64,000 bases of DNA, taken from assembly GCF_000764305.2 (NCBI RefSeq), contig NW_025934582.1, positions 1-64,000 on the forward strand, in the 5' to 3' direction. This DNA comes from Hyalella azteca (taxonomy: Eukaryota; Arthropoda; Malacostraca; Amphipoda; Hyalellidae). The stretch's first letter is position 1. Each line of letters opens with the position of its first letter. The notes beneath the pieces were generated by a model. The model searched no databases. It saw only the letters and a list, made by a program, of their open reading frames with translations, and was not told where the DNA came from. Positions 27,591-38,901 of the stretch are shown here, piece by piece. The position numbers were made by a program, and so were the translations under genes.

Positions 27591-27771
27591 CGGCGGTCGT
27601 GGTCGCTGGTGTAGCCGCGATCGTAAAGGTCACGGCGACTGCCGAAAGATTCATTGCGGTCGCTAAAGTAGCCCGAGTGTTCACCGGGCCGCTCATCCCG
27701 CCGGTCGGCACCGCGTTCACCGCCAACTGCCTTCCCGCCACCCACCCCACCGGGGCCGCCTTCGATCATCC
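27591..27771 (-). CDS. sif exon (9th), Gly-rich then first octapeptides
   Basis: The acceptor is ATGCCTGACAG and the donor CGCCG|GTAAGTGG. The phase-1 entry joins the A left by the exon at 29617 to GG (Arg), and the phase-2 exit (CG) joins the A that opens the next exon (Arg). The peptide starts MIEGGPGGVGGGKAVGGERG and passes into HSGYFSDRN and DRGYTSDHDR. The octapeptide array therefore straddles the intron between this exon and the one at 26898. GC content is far above that of the flanking introns. Confidence 0.8.
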
Positions 27772-29616
27772 CTGTCAGGCATGGCAGCGGCTGTCACCAC
27801 GTAGCATGGATACCAGACACGGAATACTACCACATGCATTTCGGTAGTTGCGCGCAAACGGATTCATTTAATTAAGATGAGTTCGAATTACTGCAAACTC
27901 TACACGTGACATTAGCAAACTATTGCTGTCCAGATCGGAATCGGAGCTGAATAAGGTCAAATTAAATTAGGGAAAATTGTAATCCAAAATTTAAGGCATA
28001 AGGTAATGCCCGAATGAGCTTACGACACCCTTGTTAAGTTAAGTAGGTACTTAAATCTATACGAAATACTGAACGAAATTTGAAGTTTCAGATTCAATTT
28101 GAATTTTAACAACGTTCCAAATGATTTACATACAATGCAGGGGAACATGGAGAGAAACGAAAAATCAGTTTAAAGGGGGTTCGAATTTCTCATGCAAAAA
28201 ATAAATTAGAAGGATAATACAGAGAAGATTGAACTTACTAATACTGGTAGCGATGATTAAGTTACAGAACGATATTTTATACAAGAGAGAAAATTCTTGT
28301 GATAGTTTAATATTTAGGTGTAAAAATCCAGAGACAAATTATGGGAATGGATGCGGGACAAGGAATACGAAGAATGAATATGTACTCTTAGAAAAGTCGT
28401 CTTCTTTTGTTGAACAAATTCAACCATAGGAGAATTTAGGGTAATTTTGCAGGCGTTTTGGGGGGAATTTTGTCTTTCTTCAGGGTACTTTTACAGTCAC
28501 TTATAAAAGGACAGGGAAGGAGCCAGTCAAGTAGGCTTAACAGAAGGAAAGAAGCAAGAACTTACGAGAACTGTGCTGATGCAAAAAACAGATCGTGAAA
28601 GAGTACAAAGATATAAAATTAGATATGGGTTAAGCAAAGAGGTTTATGATGTCTGAAATGAGTAAGACGGATGGCCATACTCTGGTTGTATAGTCTGCTC
28701 TAAGCATGGAAATTTTATTGGAATGAGTTTGTATGACGAGCAAGTTAAGATGGCATCATTTGAGAATGGGCAGCGCTGCATAGATGGTACAGATTTTCCC
28801 TCTTTCGTAACACAAATGAAGAATTAACGGGTTTTCAGGGATAGTAGTTTTTTAGAAAGGTAGTTGACATAAAATTCACATTCATTTATTCATCATATAA
28901 TACAATTCAGAGGAAATTTTAGCGTCCAGATAAAGAGCAAAGCATTAGTAAACTATCTGTAGTGTTGATTGTTAATAAAAGAATAATATAATTTTACAAC
29001 ACTGAAAATGTAAGAAGGATAAAATTATGCGCCAACTGAATGTAAAGCAGGCAATACAATGGGAAAGTAAACAAGTTTTATATGTTGTGAAGAAATACAA
29101 ATCAAACTTGAGACAATAACATGGAAAATAAATGTGCTAACCTGCAGCCTAAGCAGGAAAAGAACAAATAAATTGTTTTAAACATAACGTTTAAAATTAA
29201 AATACGAGTATGGTGTTTGGAGGCTCGAGCACACTTTTTCGACGTAGCCATGCACTACCGAGTTTTATTACTACAGCAGGGAATTCCTATGAGAAAATAA
29301 TGAGAATATAAGTTGGTTTGTAGCATGCAGGCTGGAACGAAAAATTGTTGTTCCAGCGTCGCAGTCGTAGTCAACTTCTGTCAAAGAAAGCATTGTACGC
29401 AAAAAGTAAAAAATTGTCAGTACAATTTGAATTGAGGTGAGAAACCAAGCATCGTGATATGACTGCAGCGGCCATAAGAGGATGAGGAACATGGCTTAAC
29501 GCAACACGATACCGACACAAACTCTCATGACTCGAAACAACACGGGACTGCGTGGTGTTTGGTAACACCGAACTCATCGGGTGAACAGCAAGCAAAACTT
29601 AGGAGTTAAGACTAAC
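27772..29616 (-). other. sif intron, 1.85 kb
   Basis: Bounded by the donor at 29616 (AAAA|GTTAGTC, a weak match) and the acceptor before 27771. AT-rich, with no internal exon recognised. The small open frames at 28229-28429 and 29271-29595 have no domain content. Confidence 0.6.
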
Positions 29617-29817
29617 TTTTGCCGCTCTCGCTGGGAGGATGGATTTTAACGTGAGGTCCTTGGAATTGTTGTTGGTACTGCTGCTGTTGCTGTTGTTGTT
29701 GTTGCTGTTTGCGCAGTTGTAATTGTTTCTGTTGCAACAGTTTTTGTTGGTAGTGTTGGTGTATTTGTTGTTTTTGTTGTTGGAGCGAAAGAGATGAATG
29801 CATCGCTCCGGCGCGCT
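29617..29817 (-). CDS. sif exon (8th), polyglutamine
   Basis: Follows the acceptor CTGTTCTGACTTGCAG and starts with AG, which completes a Glu codon from the G of the preceding exon. The length is 201 bp (a multiple of 3), phase 1 to phase 1. The peptide runs RAGAMHSSLSLQQQKQQ, a Gln-rich stretch including ten consecutive Gln, then GPHVKIHPPSESGK. The other two frames across the CAA/CAG tract are open but do not fit the splice phases. The polyQ tract is likely length-polymorphic. Confidence 0.75.
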
Positions 29818-30083
29818 CTGCAAGTCAGAACAGCAGGGCCATTACCATAAGTTACCAAATTAGGAGACGAGACCGAGTCCGGCGGGTGACGTACCGATCG
29901 TCTATACATTTAATTGTTTAGTTTAGAATGAACCAAAAACAAATAAACAAGAATAAAGGAGATGCGTGCGTTAGAATTTCACCGGTGTTAAGAAGCCGTT
30001 TCTTCCGATTGTTAGATCAAAACGAGTGTTAGTCGGAACGCCGTTAACTCCCGAAACAACAGTCGAGAACTGTACAACTTTAC

Positions 30084-30848
30084 CTCTCGCTTTGCCGTGC
30101 AAGTCGCTTCGACATCCCGACAAGACGTGGCGACTAAAGTTGAACGTTTTTGCATTTTGTTCAGGTGTGTGATAACCGTTGATGGTTTCACCCCCAAGCA
30201 CTGCTCTCGAAAGCGAAAATTTTGCAGCAGGTGCAGTAGAAGCGGTGTTCACATCATCTGCAGATCTCCACAGACTCAAAAAAGACGATCCGTTGACTTT
30301 AGAGCCGACATCGAGCACTATGCAGCCGCCTCCATGCTTGCTTTTATATATGTTGTTCTTGCTGGCGATGTCACAGAGGAGTTGTTCTCGTATGCGCTTG
30401 CGTTCGTCCCTGGACATATGAGTGGGCAGCGCATTGAGCAGGGGCTCGTGCAACGGCTTCACACAAGAAGGGTTCGGGACACTGTGGCGAGTTGAACTTT
30501 GCGAGGCGTTGTGAAAAGGAAGATGAGGCTTAACGTTCTTTCTTGTGGGCACAGCTGGCAAAGTAAGCGAGATATTATGCTTAAGCCATGCTGCTTCTTT
30601 TGTCTCATGCTTTTTCGCACCATTGTGACAGCTCCTTTGAGGTCGGTCTGTGAGTGCGGAGCTTTCCGGAACGAAAAGGAAAGAGCGGTCTTGATCCTGG
30701 AACTTTCTTCTTGATCCATGGAATGTCGGTGGCAGAGTTGCCGTTTGTCGGATTGTGTCAGGAATATGAGGAGAGCTTGAGGAATTCGAAGCACAGTGAA
30801 ACTTTGATTTTGAATGAGCTTTTTTGTCAAGACGAACAATTTGATCTG
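30084..30848 (-). CDS. Candidate sif cassette exon (7th), 765 bp
   Basis: The acceptor is TATTCACAG before CAGATC, so a tandem CAGCAG acceptor is possible. The donor AGAG|GTAAAG has its GT at 30083-30082. The exon enters and leaves in phase 1 and is exactly 255 codons, so it can be included or skipped between the exons at 32563 and 29617. The peptide is basic and Ser/His-rich with a more ordered-looking part (MSRDERKRIREQLLCDIASK). The same frame continues past the donor to a TAA at 29971-29973 (ending TPVKF), which would give a truncated form if the donor is not used. I recognise no domain. Antisense open frames overlap it, so coding status needs transcript support. Confidence 0.5.
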
Positions 30849-32562
30849 CTGTGAATAAATAAAACAAAAGGTGAAACAACAAAATATAAAACTAATTTAA
30901 AAAAACTTCACGTCTCAAAACTTTTTTTTTTTTTATTTATTGAGTACTAGCCGGCATGTATGATATCGGTCCAATAAAGTATTCTTTACTGTTAGATTTT
31001 TACAAGAAATTACACATGTTATAATTAAAAAAAACATGAATTTTACACAAAGTAGTGATAATAATGACGTTTAAAGCTCTGAAGGCAAAAACGGAATCAT
31101 CGGATGACTTCAGGTTCAGGAACCGAAATCGCGGATGAAAAGCATAACATAACATAACATAACATAGTGATGTCGGCTCTGAAGTGTAGGCCTGATGTGG
31201 CCTGTCGCCGATTCTTTTCCATTTCGTGCCTTGTTCATAGATCTAAACTCGTGTCATTTGACCGGATCTTTTCATGACTGGCGATAGTTTGAAGAAGCTA
31301 CTAGACTTCCACCGGGTTCGATAAGGAATCTCAGTCAGAAAAAAAAGAGAAGAAGCGTATATCGACGGAATATTAGTTCTTTCGAGTGATCCCAGACAAA
31401 AATTGAGAGCGAAAAAATACTGGTCTTTATCCAACAATTATAAAAACTAAATTACGACTTCTTTTTAGCACCGATAAAAGCGTTTGCATGCTCACTTGCA
31501 TACACAAAAATTTACAGAGCGGGAAAAATATTTACCGTCTAAAAACAGAGCGCGACCCAAAAAACAGCCGTTACACTGAACAAAAATAATGTGGGACGGA
31601 GAGAGGCACAAAGAACAAATATGTGCACGTGAAATGTTGAGCATCGGGACCACGACCGAAACATATGTCGTTGAGTTGATAATGATAGGGACAGAGTGAA
31701 ATCTACGCTACTATGAACATCATGTGGATACAAATAACACGTGAGATATGAGTTTCTGATACGTTTAAGAATCTACATAACAAGCTTTTAGTTAAAATAA
31801 AAGTTTATTACAAATGTACAATGCTATTGATTAAGAAACATTTGTGATGATTGCATTTAAACAGTATATTTATCTATTCATCAAGTGTTCGAGCCATAGA
31901 AGAATAGTTGAACGATTTAAATAAAATTCATACGGAGGAAATAAGAATTTAATGAGTTAATTCTAGTCCAGGGAGCGTCGACTATAATTTAGTATAATTT
32001 ACAAATCATAAGAGCTGCAAGTTTGAAGTAGACTCATAACCACCAGACACATCTTCCAAATAGCAAAAGAAAATTTTTTTGAAAAATAAGTTTACTTTCA
32101 GTGGATGCATTTTTCATACACATGAAACCATTGCGAATTTTTCCGTCAATGAAAAACTCCAGTGAGGTTAATAGGAAATTTCTTTATCTTTGAGAAGAAT
32201 TGATTAGTTTATACGAGAAGTCTATTAAACACTACAGGTTACTCTTACAGGTAACTTGCCAGCAAAGTACCGGTACCTAGTTATAGTCTCCAGAGTTTTT
32301 CAATAAAAATTTCTTGTCAATATTTGATTTCCGATTCAAGAGAAATATTCATTTCCGATTCAAGAGAAATAATCAAACCAAAGCTATGAAATTGTATTCA
32401 AAAGCCGACAAAATAATAAGAAACAATTGCGAAGCCATTCATCACTGAAGTTAAACCTGCCCTGTAGATGTCGAGTAGCCAGAAGTTACGACCAGAGTAT
32501 ACGTAAAGTATACGTAAAGACGCAGGTCTCATATACAGTATATGTAAAGCCGCAGGTCTCAC
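30849..32562 (-). other. sif intron, 1.7 kb
   Basis: Lies between the donor CTCG|GTGAGACC of the exon at 32563 and the acceptor before 30848. It contains a run of five-base ACATA units near 31144-31166 and T-rich tracts. No internal exon recognised. Confidence 0.6.
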
Positions 32563-32742
32563 CGAGGTTCTCCATGCTCTGTGTAAGGAGCTGTTCAAAG
32601 GTATGCAGGCTGTAGCTCTCAGCATCCATGCCCTTTGCGAGCGTGTTGCGCAGGTGCATTTCGTACTCCTGCAGCAGCTGCGTCGTCGGCGACTCATCCG
32701 CAGGTGCTTGAGAGTCGCTGCCACCTCCGCCTTCTGAGTTAC
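32563..32742 (-). CDS. sif exon (6th), conserved NTLAKGMDAESY block
   Basis: The acceptor is GTTCTATGCTCCAG and the donor CTCG|GTGAGACC. The exon is 180 bp, phase 1 to phase 1. It encodes NSEGGGGSDSQAP, then LLQEYEMHLRNTLAKGMDAE and SYSLHTFEQLLTQSMENL, a segment I recognise as closely similar to Drosophila Still life between its WH1 domain and first PH domain. The phase-1 join from the preceding exon gives ...ATTPSP-S-NSEGG. Frames in the other two registers are shadows. Confidence 0.88.
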
Positions 32743-34543
32743 CTGGAGCATAGAACTCTAATGATCAGTGGTGACTTTCATAAAGAATATATTAGGTTAA
32801 AATAAAGCGAGTGAACGTTCAGCCATCACCAAAAACAAGAGAAGCGAAGCAAATGTCCAGTAATGGAAAACAATGGGTATTATAGAAATCTAAGCCATTC
32901 GTAAATTGAATGCTTGTAAATTATTTAGGACGAACATGCAGATTAGGAATCATGGGAGGAAAGAGACATGCCATGGCGAACGTTTACAGTACGGCACGAA
33001 ATAGATCTTATTGAAGGAAGAAAAAAAGCTAGGTAACATAAAGTGAAGAAAAGCAGCGATGAATTTTAAAGTAAATGCTATAAATTTTTAAGTAAATGCA
33101 ATAAATTTAAAAGCGAAGAAAACTTCACACAAATTCACCATATCGCGATTGAAAACGTTTCGGACTCCACCTCAATCGTCAGTTCGAAAAATCTAAAATG
33201 AAACATGATCAGAGTTTAATACAGTCGAAATTCAAAATAAAAAATACAGAGGTTAAAGCCTAAATTTACACTACTTTTTTTCGCTTTTACATTTTTAGTG
33301 AATTTGCGATCTAAGTAATCAAGTGATATTAAAGTGATAAAAGCATTGAAAGCGCATTCCTGAGAAACTCGACAAGGCAACAAGAACTCAGTCGTAAATT
33401 AACTCATTTTTAATTCAATGAATTCAAATTCATGCTGGTGTTAAATAACTGCGTACGTGAAGAACATCAAGAGTTTTAAAAAGCCAACTAAAACTTGGTA
33501 AATGAATTACAAGGATAGCCTAATTGCTTCATGCATTTTGAAAAAAACATAAATTAGGTTGGTCAAATAATGATCATGAATCAATAAATATTAATATAAA
33601 TGGAAAATCACCGGTTTTACATTTTTAAAGAATATGATCAGAGGAAATTGGGTTGAGACAATTTTCGTTGTGATTCGCTGTTCAACATCAATTTTTAAAA
33701 CCAGCATAAAAACGCATTCAGAAATTTTCATAAAAGATTTTTGTGCACTGCACTAGGTAGTGTGCACATCTTTTATTTATCAACCCGGATAAGAGTCAAA
33801 CGTTTATATATATTATACATTCATTAGATGATATGGTTTGTTATGAGGCTCTCTTTGGTCACCATGGGTTGAATTGCCACAGAGTTCAAGTTTTCAGCTC
33901 AGATGTCACAGCCAGTCGATGCAAAGGTGAAATACCGCGCGATCAGCCGCGAGATAAAATACCAAGTCAGAAATATCCAACAGAAAGAAAATACATGAAG
34001 TTTCTTGGCATGAGTTACATTATATTAGTCGAATAGAAAATAAAAAATTTCAAGGACTGAATATTTATGAGAGACGAGGAAAAAAAACGAAGATTAATCG
34101 AAGAATAAAAATGCAAACGCAAGCAAAACTTGAGTACCTGAGAGCTAAGTCGTAAGCCAAAACATAAAGAAGGGATTACCACCAACTATAGAACTCGGTT
34201 CATGCTCCAACAGGTGGTAAAAGCGCACAAGGGATGAGGGTAGGAAAAGGGATTTAAAAACATTTTTTGACTAACCTGAGTAATGTTTAATCTGCACAAA
34301 ACCTTTTTATAATGCAGTGAATGGGATCTCGATTTTTATTGTGGAGGATGACTGACTTTTACCACGCTGCTGCCCGAGGCTGATGCAGGCAGGGCATGCT
34401 GGTGTTCCCTCAAGACTCGGGGGCACAAGGGAACACAAGAGGCGGGGCGGCAGCAGAGGAGGGCACAACAACAACTCACTGGTAGGGAGTACATCATAAT
34501 AATAACAATGACTCGCGCGTGTATGTTTGTGAGGCCAGCATAC
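32743..34543 (-). other. sif intron, 1.8 kb
   Basis: Lies between the donor CCAA|GTATGC at 34543 and the acceptor before 32742. AT-rich, with no exon or repeat array recognised. Confidence 0.6.
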
Positions 34544-35260
34544 TTGGTGATGGCGTCGTGGCGTAGCAGTTAGCGTCGTAAAGCTGGTGCTCAGAAGAGG
34601 GCGACTCAGCAAGATCTTCAGATGAAAGAAAAGCTTCGCTCGACTGCCGCCAGCCACCACTGCCGCCCCGTATCCAGGGTTCCTCTTGCTCGGTGTCAAT
34701 AGGCTTTAACATCTTCTTAAGAATGCCGCTGCTGACTCTCATTTCACCTTTAGTGACGTCGTCAGTGCTGCGACTGCGGGCGCGACGTCTCAGGGTGTCG
34801 GAGTCCTGCGCGTTGTCCATCTCCGAGTAGTCGACGCTCTTGGAGGCGATGTCGCGCCGGCTGCCGCGGAGGCTCCTGTTGTCGGCAGCCCCACCAGCGC
34901 CACCTCTCATGGCCTCAACCTCACGACGGGGCATGGAAGAGGCCTTCTGCTGCTGCTGCTGGAGGGAGACCTGCGACGAGTGAAGGGCCGAGCGCCCTCG
35001 CCCAGCTCCGTAACTGTCCACGACACCACGACGCGACGCAACTGTGTCATAAATAGAAGATTGCTGCTGTTGTGATAGTTGCTGTTGTTGTTGCTGCTGC
35101 TGCTGTTGTTGTTGATGCTGCTGCAATTGCTGTTGTTGCTGTTGCTGTACCTGAGACGACTGCGCACCATGGTTGGCGGTGGCAGTGGCCTGACCAGTTC
35201 TGGCTTCGACCTCACCACTCCTGCCTTGGCCCTGCGTCGGCCGCGGCAGAGTCGACACGC
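34544..35260 (-). CDS. sif exon (5th), polyQ and Ser/Arg-rich linker
   Basis: The acceptor is CTTCGCTGTTGCAG. The exon starts GC, completing Gly after FRG, so the junction reads DPRFRG-VSTLPRP, as in Drosophila Sif (from memory). After a polyQ tract (about 25 Gln broken by L, H and S) come SSIYDTVASRRGVVDSYGAG, a region with SKSVDYSEMDNAQDSDTLRR, and SGILKKMLKPIDTEQEEP. The exon ends ANCYATTPSP. I chose the donor CCAA|GTATGC because it keeps phase 1 into the next exon, although the frame stays open to a TGA at 34494. The length is 717 bp, phase 1 to phase 1. The polyQ is mixed CAA/CAG. Confidence 0.85.
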
Positions 35261-36250
35261 CTGCAACAGCGAAGGACGTCAGCACCGTTATAATTGAGTA
35301 AGCTGTTACGATGGGAAAACAGAGACAAGAGCAACACACATGTCAACCCCAGATGTTCCACAAATTTTGTTAGTTTCCTTGCAATGATTGCAATTACAAT
35401 GGGTACCTCATAGACAGAGATGCAAACCCGAATCAATGCCGTCAAGTGACAATTGATCGCGAATGGGACGACATTGCCCCATTTCTCCTCTAAATCGAGT
35501 TCAAATCTGCACCAATATCGTCAATGGCAATCGTTTAATTCGGATGTATTGGTCAAGTACAGATAACCAATCAATGCAAATTAGGATGTAGCCACTCATT
35601 CTTTTTACAACACTTCTCTTTAAATTTACTTCTTGTTTGTCTGTTTGTCTGTCTGTCTGCTACAAATCTTGAAATCGAAATTTAACACACTTCTACTTAT
35701 CCTATTGATCTGAAAATTTGCATACTTGTTTAAAGTTGGAGACAATGCATGAATCAAATGTCAAAATAAATGATTTTATAAAGTAAATTTTTTTTTCAAT
35801 ATTAAAAAATTGAAAAAATAATTTTGTCAGCTACAAATCTTATAACTGATATTTGACACACTTTTACGTGTCTAATTGATATGAAATTTTGCACACTTGT
35901 GTGAAATCAGAGGCAATGCATGAATCAATTAACAGAATAAATAATTTTGAAAAAAAAATTTATATAATAGAAAAAAGTATATATATTAAAAAAATTTAAA
36001 AGTAAATTTTTTTAATTTTCGAAAATTAGATGAGAAATTCATTGTAAATCTGTAAGATTGGAGATACTGGATTCTTTGGAAGTGTTGTCTTTAAAAAGTA
36101 ATTTTTAAATGTATATTATTCTCAACCAGGCGACACCCTAAGGCGCTACCCCAAACAGACTACACACGCACGCCACACCTCACCCTGGCAGAACCCGCAC
36201 CAACTTTTATATACTTGGCATAAATGCTGTGAACGAAGCTCCGTATTCAC
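35261..36250 (-). other. sif intron with a diverged tandem duplication
   Basis: About 1 kb between GAG|GTGAATAC and the acceptor of the 34544 exon. It carries two diverged copies (about 35661-35800 and 35829-35960) of a block containing CTACAAATCTT, TTGACACACTT, TTGATATGAAATTTTGC and GGCAATGCATGAATCAA, followed by A/T homopolymers. A GTCTGTCTGTC run lies just before the first copy. It looks like a transposon-derived dispersed repeat. Confidence 0.6.
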
Positions 36251-36488
36251 CTCGGAATCTGGGGTCTTGCGCTCGCAGCCTGGCGTACTGCTCGGCTGTC
36301 ATGCAGGTGCATTGCGGCTCTCGACCTGAGCGCGAGGGCGACGCGGGTGTGCTTACGGGCTTACGTCGCCCTTTGGCAACGCCCTTGCCGCTCGTCTGGC
36401 CGGCCTGCGTAGCGTTACCACCTCGACCGTGGTCCAGCTTCAGAGAGTACGAAGACGAGGCCTTGCGCGAGAACTTGAACGACGGCGA
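36251..36488 (-). CDS. sif exon (4th), SPSFKFSRKASSSYSLKLD block
   Basis: The acceptor is ATTTTCGCGCAG and the donor CGAG|GTGAATAC. It enters in phase 0 and leaves in phase 1 (238 bp). The peptide begins SPSFKFSRKASSSYSLKLD and ends REPQCTCMTAEQYARLRAQD then PRFR. Both ends match the segment immediately after the WH1 domain of Drosophila Still life. It is basic (KGVAKGRRKPVSTPASPSR), which would suit a membrane-proximal or phospho-regulated linker (inference). It joins the preceding exon as FRECC-SPSFKF. Confidence 0.92.
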
Positions 36489-37999
36489 CTGCGCGAAAAT
36501 CAGGCGTTGAAAATATAATTTATTTTCGCACATTCTAACAAATATTGTAGAAATGTATTAGAAATTCCAAATAAGTATATAGATTAAAAAGTGAAGCCGA
36601 AAAATCACTGTTGTCATCAAAGTGAGACAAAAAAATGAATTCACGTAGGATTCACCATATATAAGCAGGAACGCAAACAAGATTGAAGCTTTGCACACTT
36701 TCAGACCGTACAAAAGAACGGCAATAAATATCTTGCTAGTGACTTAAGTAGCAAAAATTTTCAAGTTATTCTTCAAGGCAGAAGAAACAAAACCTAAAAT
36801 ACTTAAATAACCAATCGACGCAAAACAGTAATGCCTAAATTATAAATTCTCAGTACAATTGTATCCTCTGGCCTGTCAAGAAATCCACACTGAAAAAAAA
36901 GTACAACAAAATTTTCATTTTTATTTTAGTTGTATGAACTGTTTTTGCAAAACTGGTTTTGTGATGCATTAACTTAGAGATTCATATACTTATGTCTTCA
37001 ATTTCGTACATCTATTTTTTGACAGTTCATCCTGATGGTGTCTTCGAAGTTCGTTTGAACTAGACTCCACGATAACTGCTTCGTAAAATAATAATTCTGA
37101 AATATCAAACAATCTAATTTTTTAATGCAGTGAAATAAATCGGTCAAAAATTTTATTACCGTACTGTCAATTTATTGAGTATTTAAAAACATGCGCACAT
37201 CTCAAACAGAAAATTAGATGCATAAAAAAATTACTTCGACAGAATAATTGACGCCTGAATTTCAATATCAGCGAACACGGCCTCCTGAACGCCGATTGAT
37301 ACGAATGGGTTGACGCGTGACTGATGAATGACGGAATCGATGAATAGCAGGTAAATTACGCACGATCCTAGACTTAAGCTATTCTTGAGAGCGTCTGTCT
37401 TTGCACACGAGGACTCGCACTAAGTTTTCAGAACAAATGGACCGAGTCTGAAATTATTGGATTTCTTCTGCCACTCGAGAAGTCAAGAAAGGCAAAGTCA
37501 GCAGACGCTTCTTCAGCCTCAAGATTAAAATTTGTTTGTCAATTCGAGCCGAAACTTCCGAGAGAAATAAGTTCTAGGGAATAAGAAACAGCAAATATAA
37601 GTTCGAAAAGTGAGTTATTTCGGCGTGGTGCAGCTTCTGCCACATAGAACAAAGAAATAGAGCTAACTTTGGCTCTAAAGAGGCTTGCAGAGATGTAAAT
37701 TATAATTGTCATTCGGCAGGGAATTTACAATCATCATTAATGATGGTAAAATTTATATTATAGAATTCATTCGACATAACAAGCAATGCACACACTCAGA
37801 GCTTCCTAGATAACACAAATTTCTAAAAAAAGACATTTACACAATACACCAGCAACATAACAAACCGCAACCAACTGCAACAATTATAAAACATGGTAAT
37901 GCACACACATACGAATTACTGTATCAAAAAAATACTAATATAACACATCACTCGCACATACCGATACTTGCACAGCATCACATTCACGCAATACACGTG

Positions 38000-38217
38000 A
38001 CACTCACGCAACACTCACGCAACACTCACGTAACACTCACGCCAGACACGCAACACTCACGCAACACACTCAACACTCACGCAACACTCACGCCAGACAC
38101 GTAACACTCACGCCAGACACGCAACACTCACGCAACACACTCAACACTCACGCAACACTCACGCCAGACACGCAACACTCACGCCAGACACGCAACACTC
38201 ACGCAACACACTCAACA
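38000..38217. repeat. Minisatellite block related to the sif exon-3 donor
   Basis: Interleaved CGCAACACTCA, CGCCAGACA and CACTCAACA modules. On the sif (minus) strand about seven copies read TGTTGCGTGAGT, identical over 12 bases to the real donor at 38901. The block stops abruptly at the adapter. Confidence 0.9.
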
Positions 38218-38255
38218 CTGTCTCTTATACACATCTAGATGTGTATAAGAGACAC
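38218..38255. other. Nextera mate-pair junction adapter left in the assembly
   Basis: The 19-base Tn5 mosaic-end/adapter sequence CTGTCTCTTATACACATCT is followed immediately by its reverse complement, 37 of 38 positions matching (the last G is C). This is the circularisation junction of Nextera mate-pair libraries, not biological sequence. The bases on either side may come from places kilobases apart. The plus-strand open frame crossing it (38239-38442) is artificial. Confidence 0.95.
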
Positions 38256-38649
38256 GCTGCCACGGAACACTTCACGCAGTACAGCCGCTGCCACGGAACA
38301 CTTCACGCAGTACAGCCGCTGCCACGAAATTCACTCAATATTTCACGTTTCCACAAGTCAAAAATTCTGCCATTTTTATTGCCTAACTTTTCAGGAGCCG
38401 TCAACTCTATATGAATTAAATAACGTTATTAAAGTACCATAGATGCCATTTTCACCACTTCACGTAATTTGAATAGCTGCAGACTCACTCTTCGCTACAT
38501 CACAGGTATATTGTCTCAAATATATCACTCACGATTATAATACATTTGTATCCACATTATTTCATTCACTTGAGTCTTCACTATTTACCAGCATTTTAAC
38601 AGCCACCGCCTGGTATTTCACAATTACACGGACTTTCCAAAGGACCGAT

Positions 38650-38745
38650 GACCTGCCCTGCCTGCTGACCTGCCCTGCCTGCTAACCTGCCCTGCCTGCT
38701 GACCTGCCCTGCCTGCTAACCTGCCCTGCCTGCTAACCTGCCCTG
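38650..38745. repeat. 17-bp minisatellite, about 5.6 copies
   Basis: The unit is GACCTGCCCTGCCTGCT, alternating with AACCTGCCCTGCCTGCT. The same unit forms the right flank of the N gap at 50418-50614, 12 kb away. Confidence 0.9.
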
Positions 38746-38901
38746 AACACGCAACACTCAGGCCAGACACGCAACACTCAGGCCAGACACGCAACACTCA
38801 CGCCAGACACGCAACACTCACGCCAGACACGCAACACTCAGGCCAGACACGCAACACTCAGGCCAGACACGCAACACTCAGGCCAGACACGCAACACTCA
38901 C
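38746..38901. repeat. 20-bp minisatellite abutting the sif exon-3 donor
   Basis: Seven 20-bp units of CGCAACACTC(A/C)-(G/C)GCCAGACA plus two shorter 11-bp units run into the last 9 coding bases of the adjacent exon (GAGTGTTGC on the minus strand). The unit contains a copy of the exon end, so the array appears to have grown out of the exon-intron boundary. Confidence 0.9.

Larger units (their letters stand above)
36489..38901 (-). other. sif intron, repeat-rich, contains sequencing adapter
   Basis: This 2.4 kb intron begins at the strong donor TGTTGC|GTGAGT (GT at 38901-38900). It holds, from high to low coordinates, a 20-bp minisatellite derived from the donor region, a 17-bp minisatellite, a 31-bp repeat of about 2.4 copies at 38256-38330 (ACGGAACACTTCACGCAGTA), a mate-pair adapter sequence at 38218-38255 and a second minisatellite block at about 38000-38217. 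Its true length and content are uncertain because the adapter marks an artificial join. Confidence 0.75.

Noticed and set aside
29646..29909. Poly-Asn and poly-Thr frames over the CAA/CAG tract
   Set aside because: Only the Gln frame matches the splice phases of the neighbouring exons.
34907..35297. Poly-Leu, poly-Val/Ala and Asn-rich frames
   Set aside because: Alternative readings of the sif polyQ exon in other frames or on the other strand.
38239..38442. 67-codon plus-strand frame
   Set aside because: It begins inside the sequencing adapter and runs through a 31-bp repeat.
38000..38901. CRISPR-like look of regularly spaced repeats
   Set aside because: There are no unique spacers. The intervals are themselves repeated, and the locus is an animal intron.
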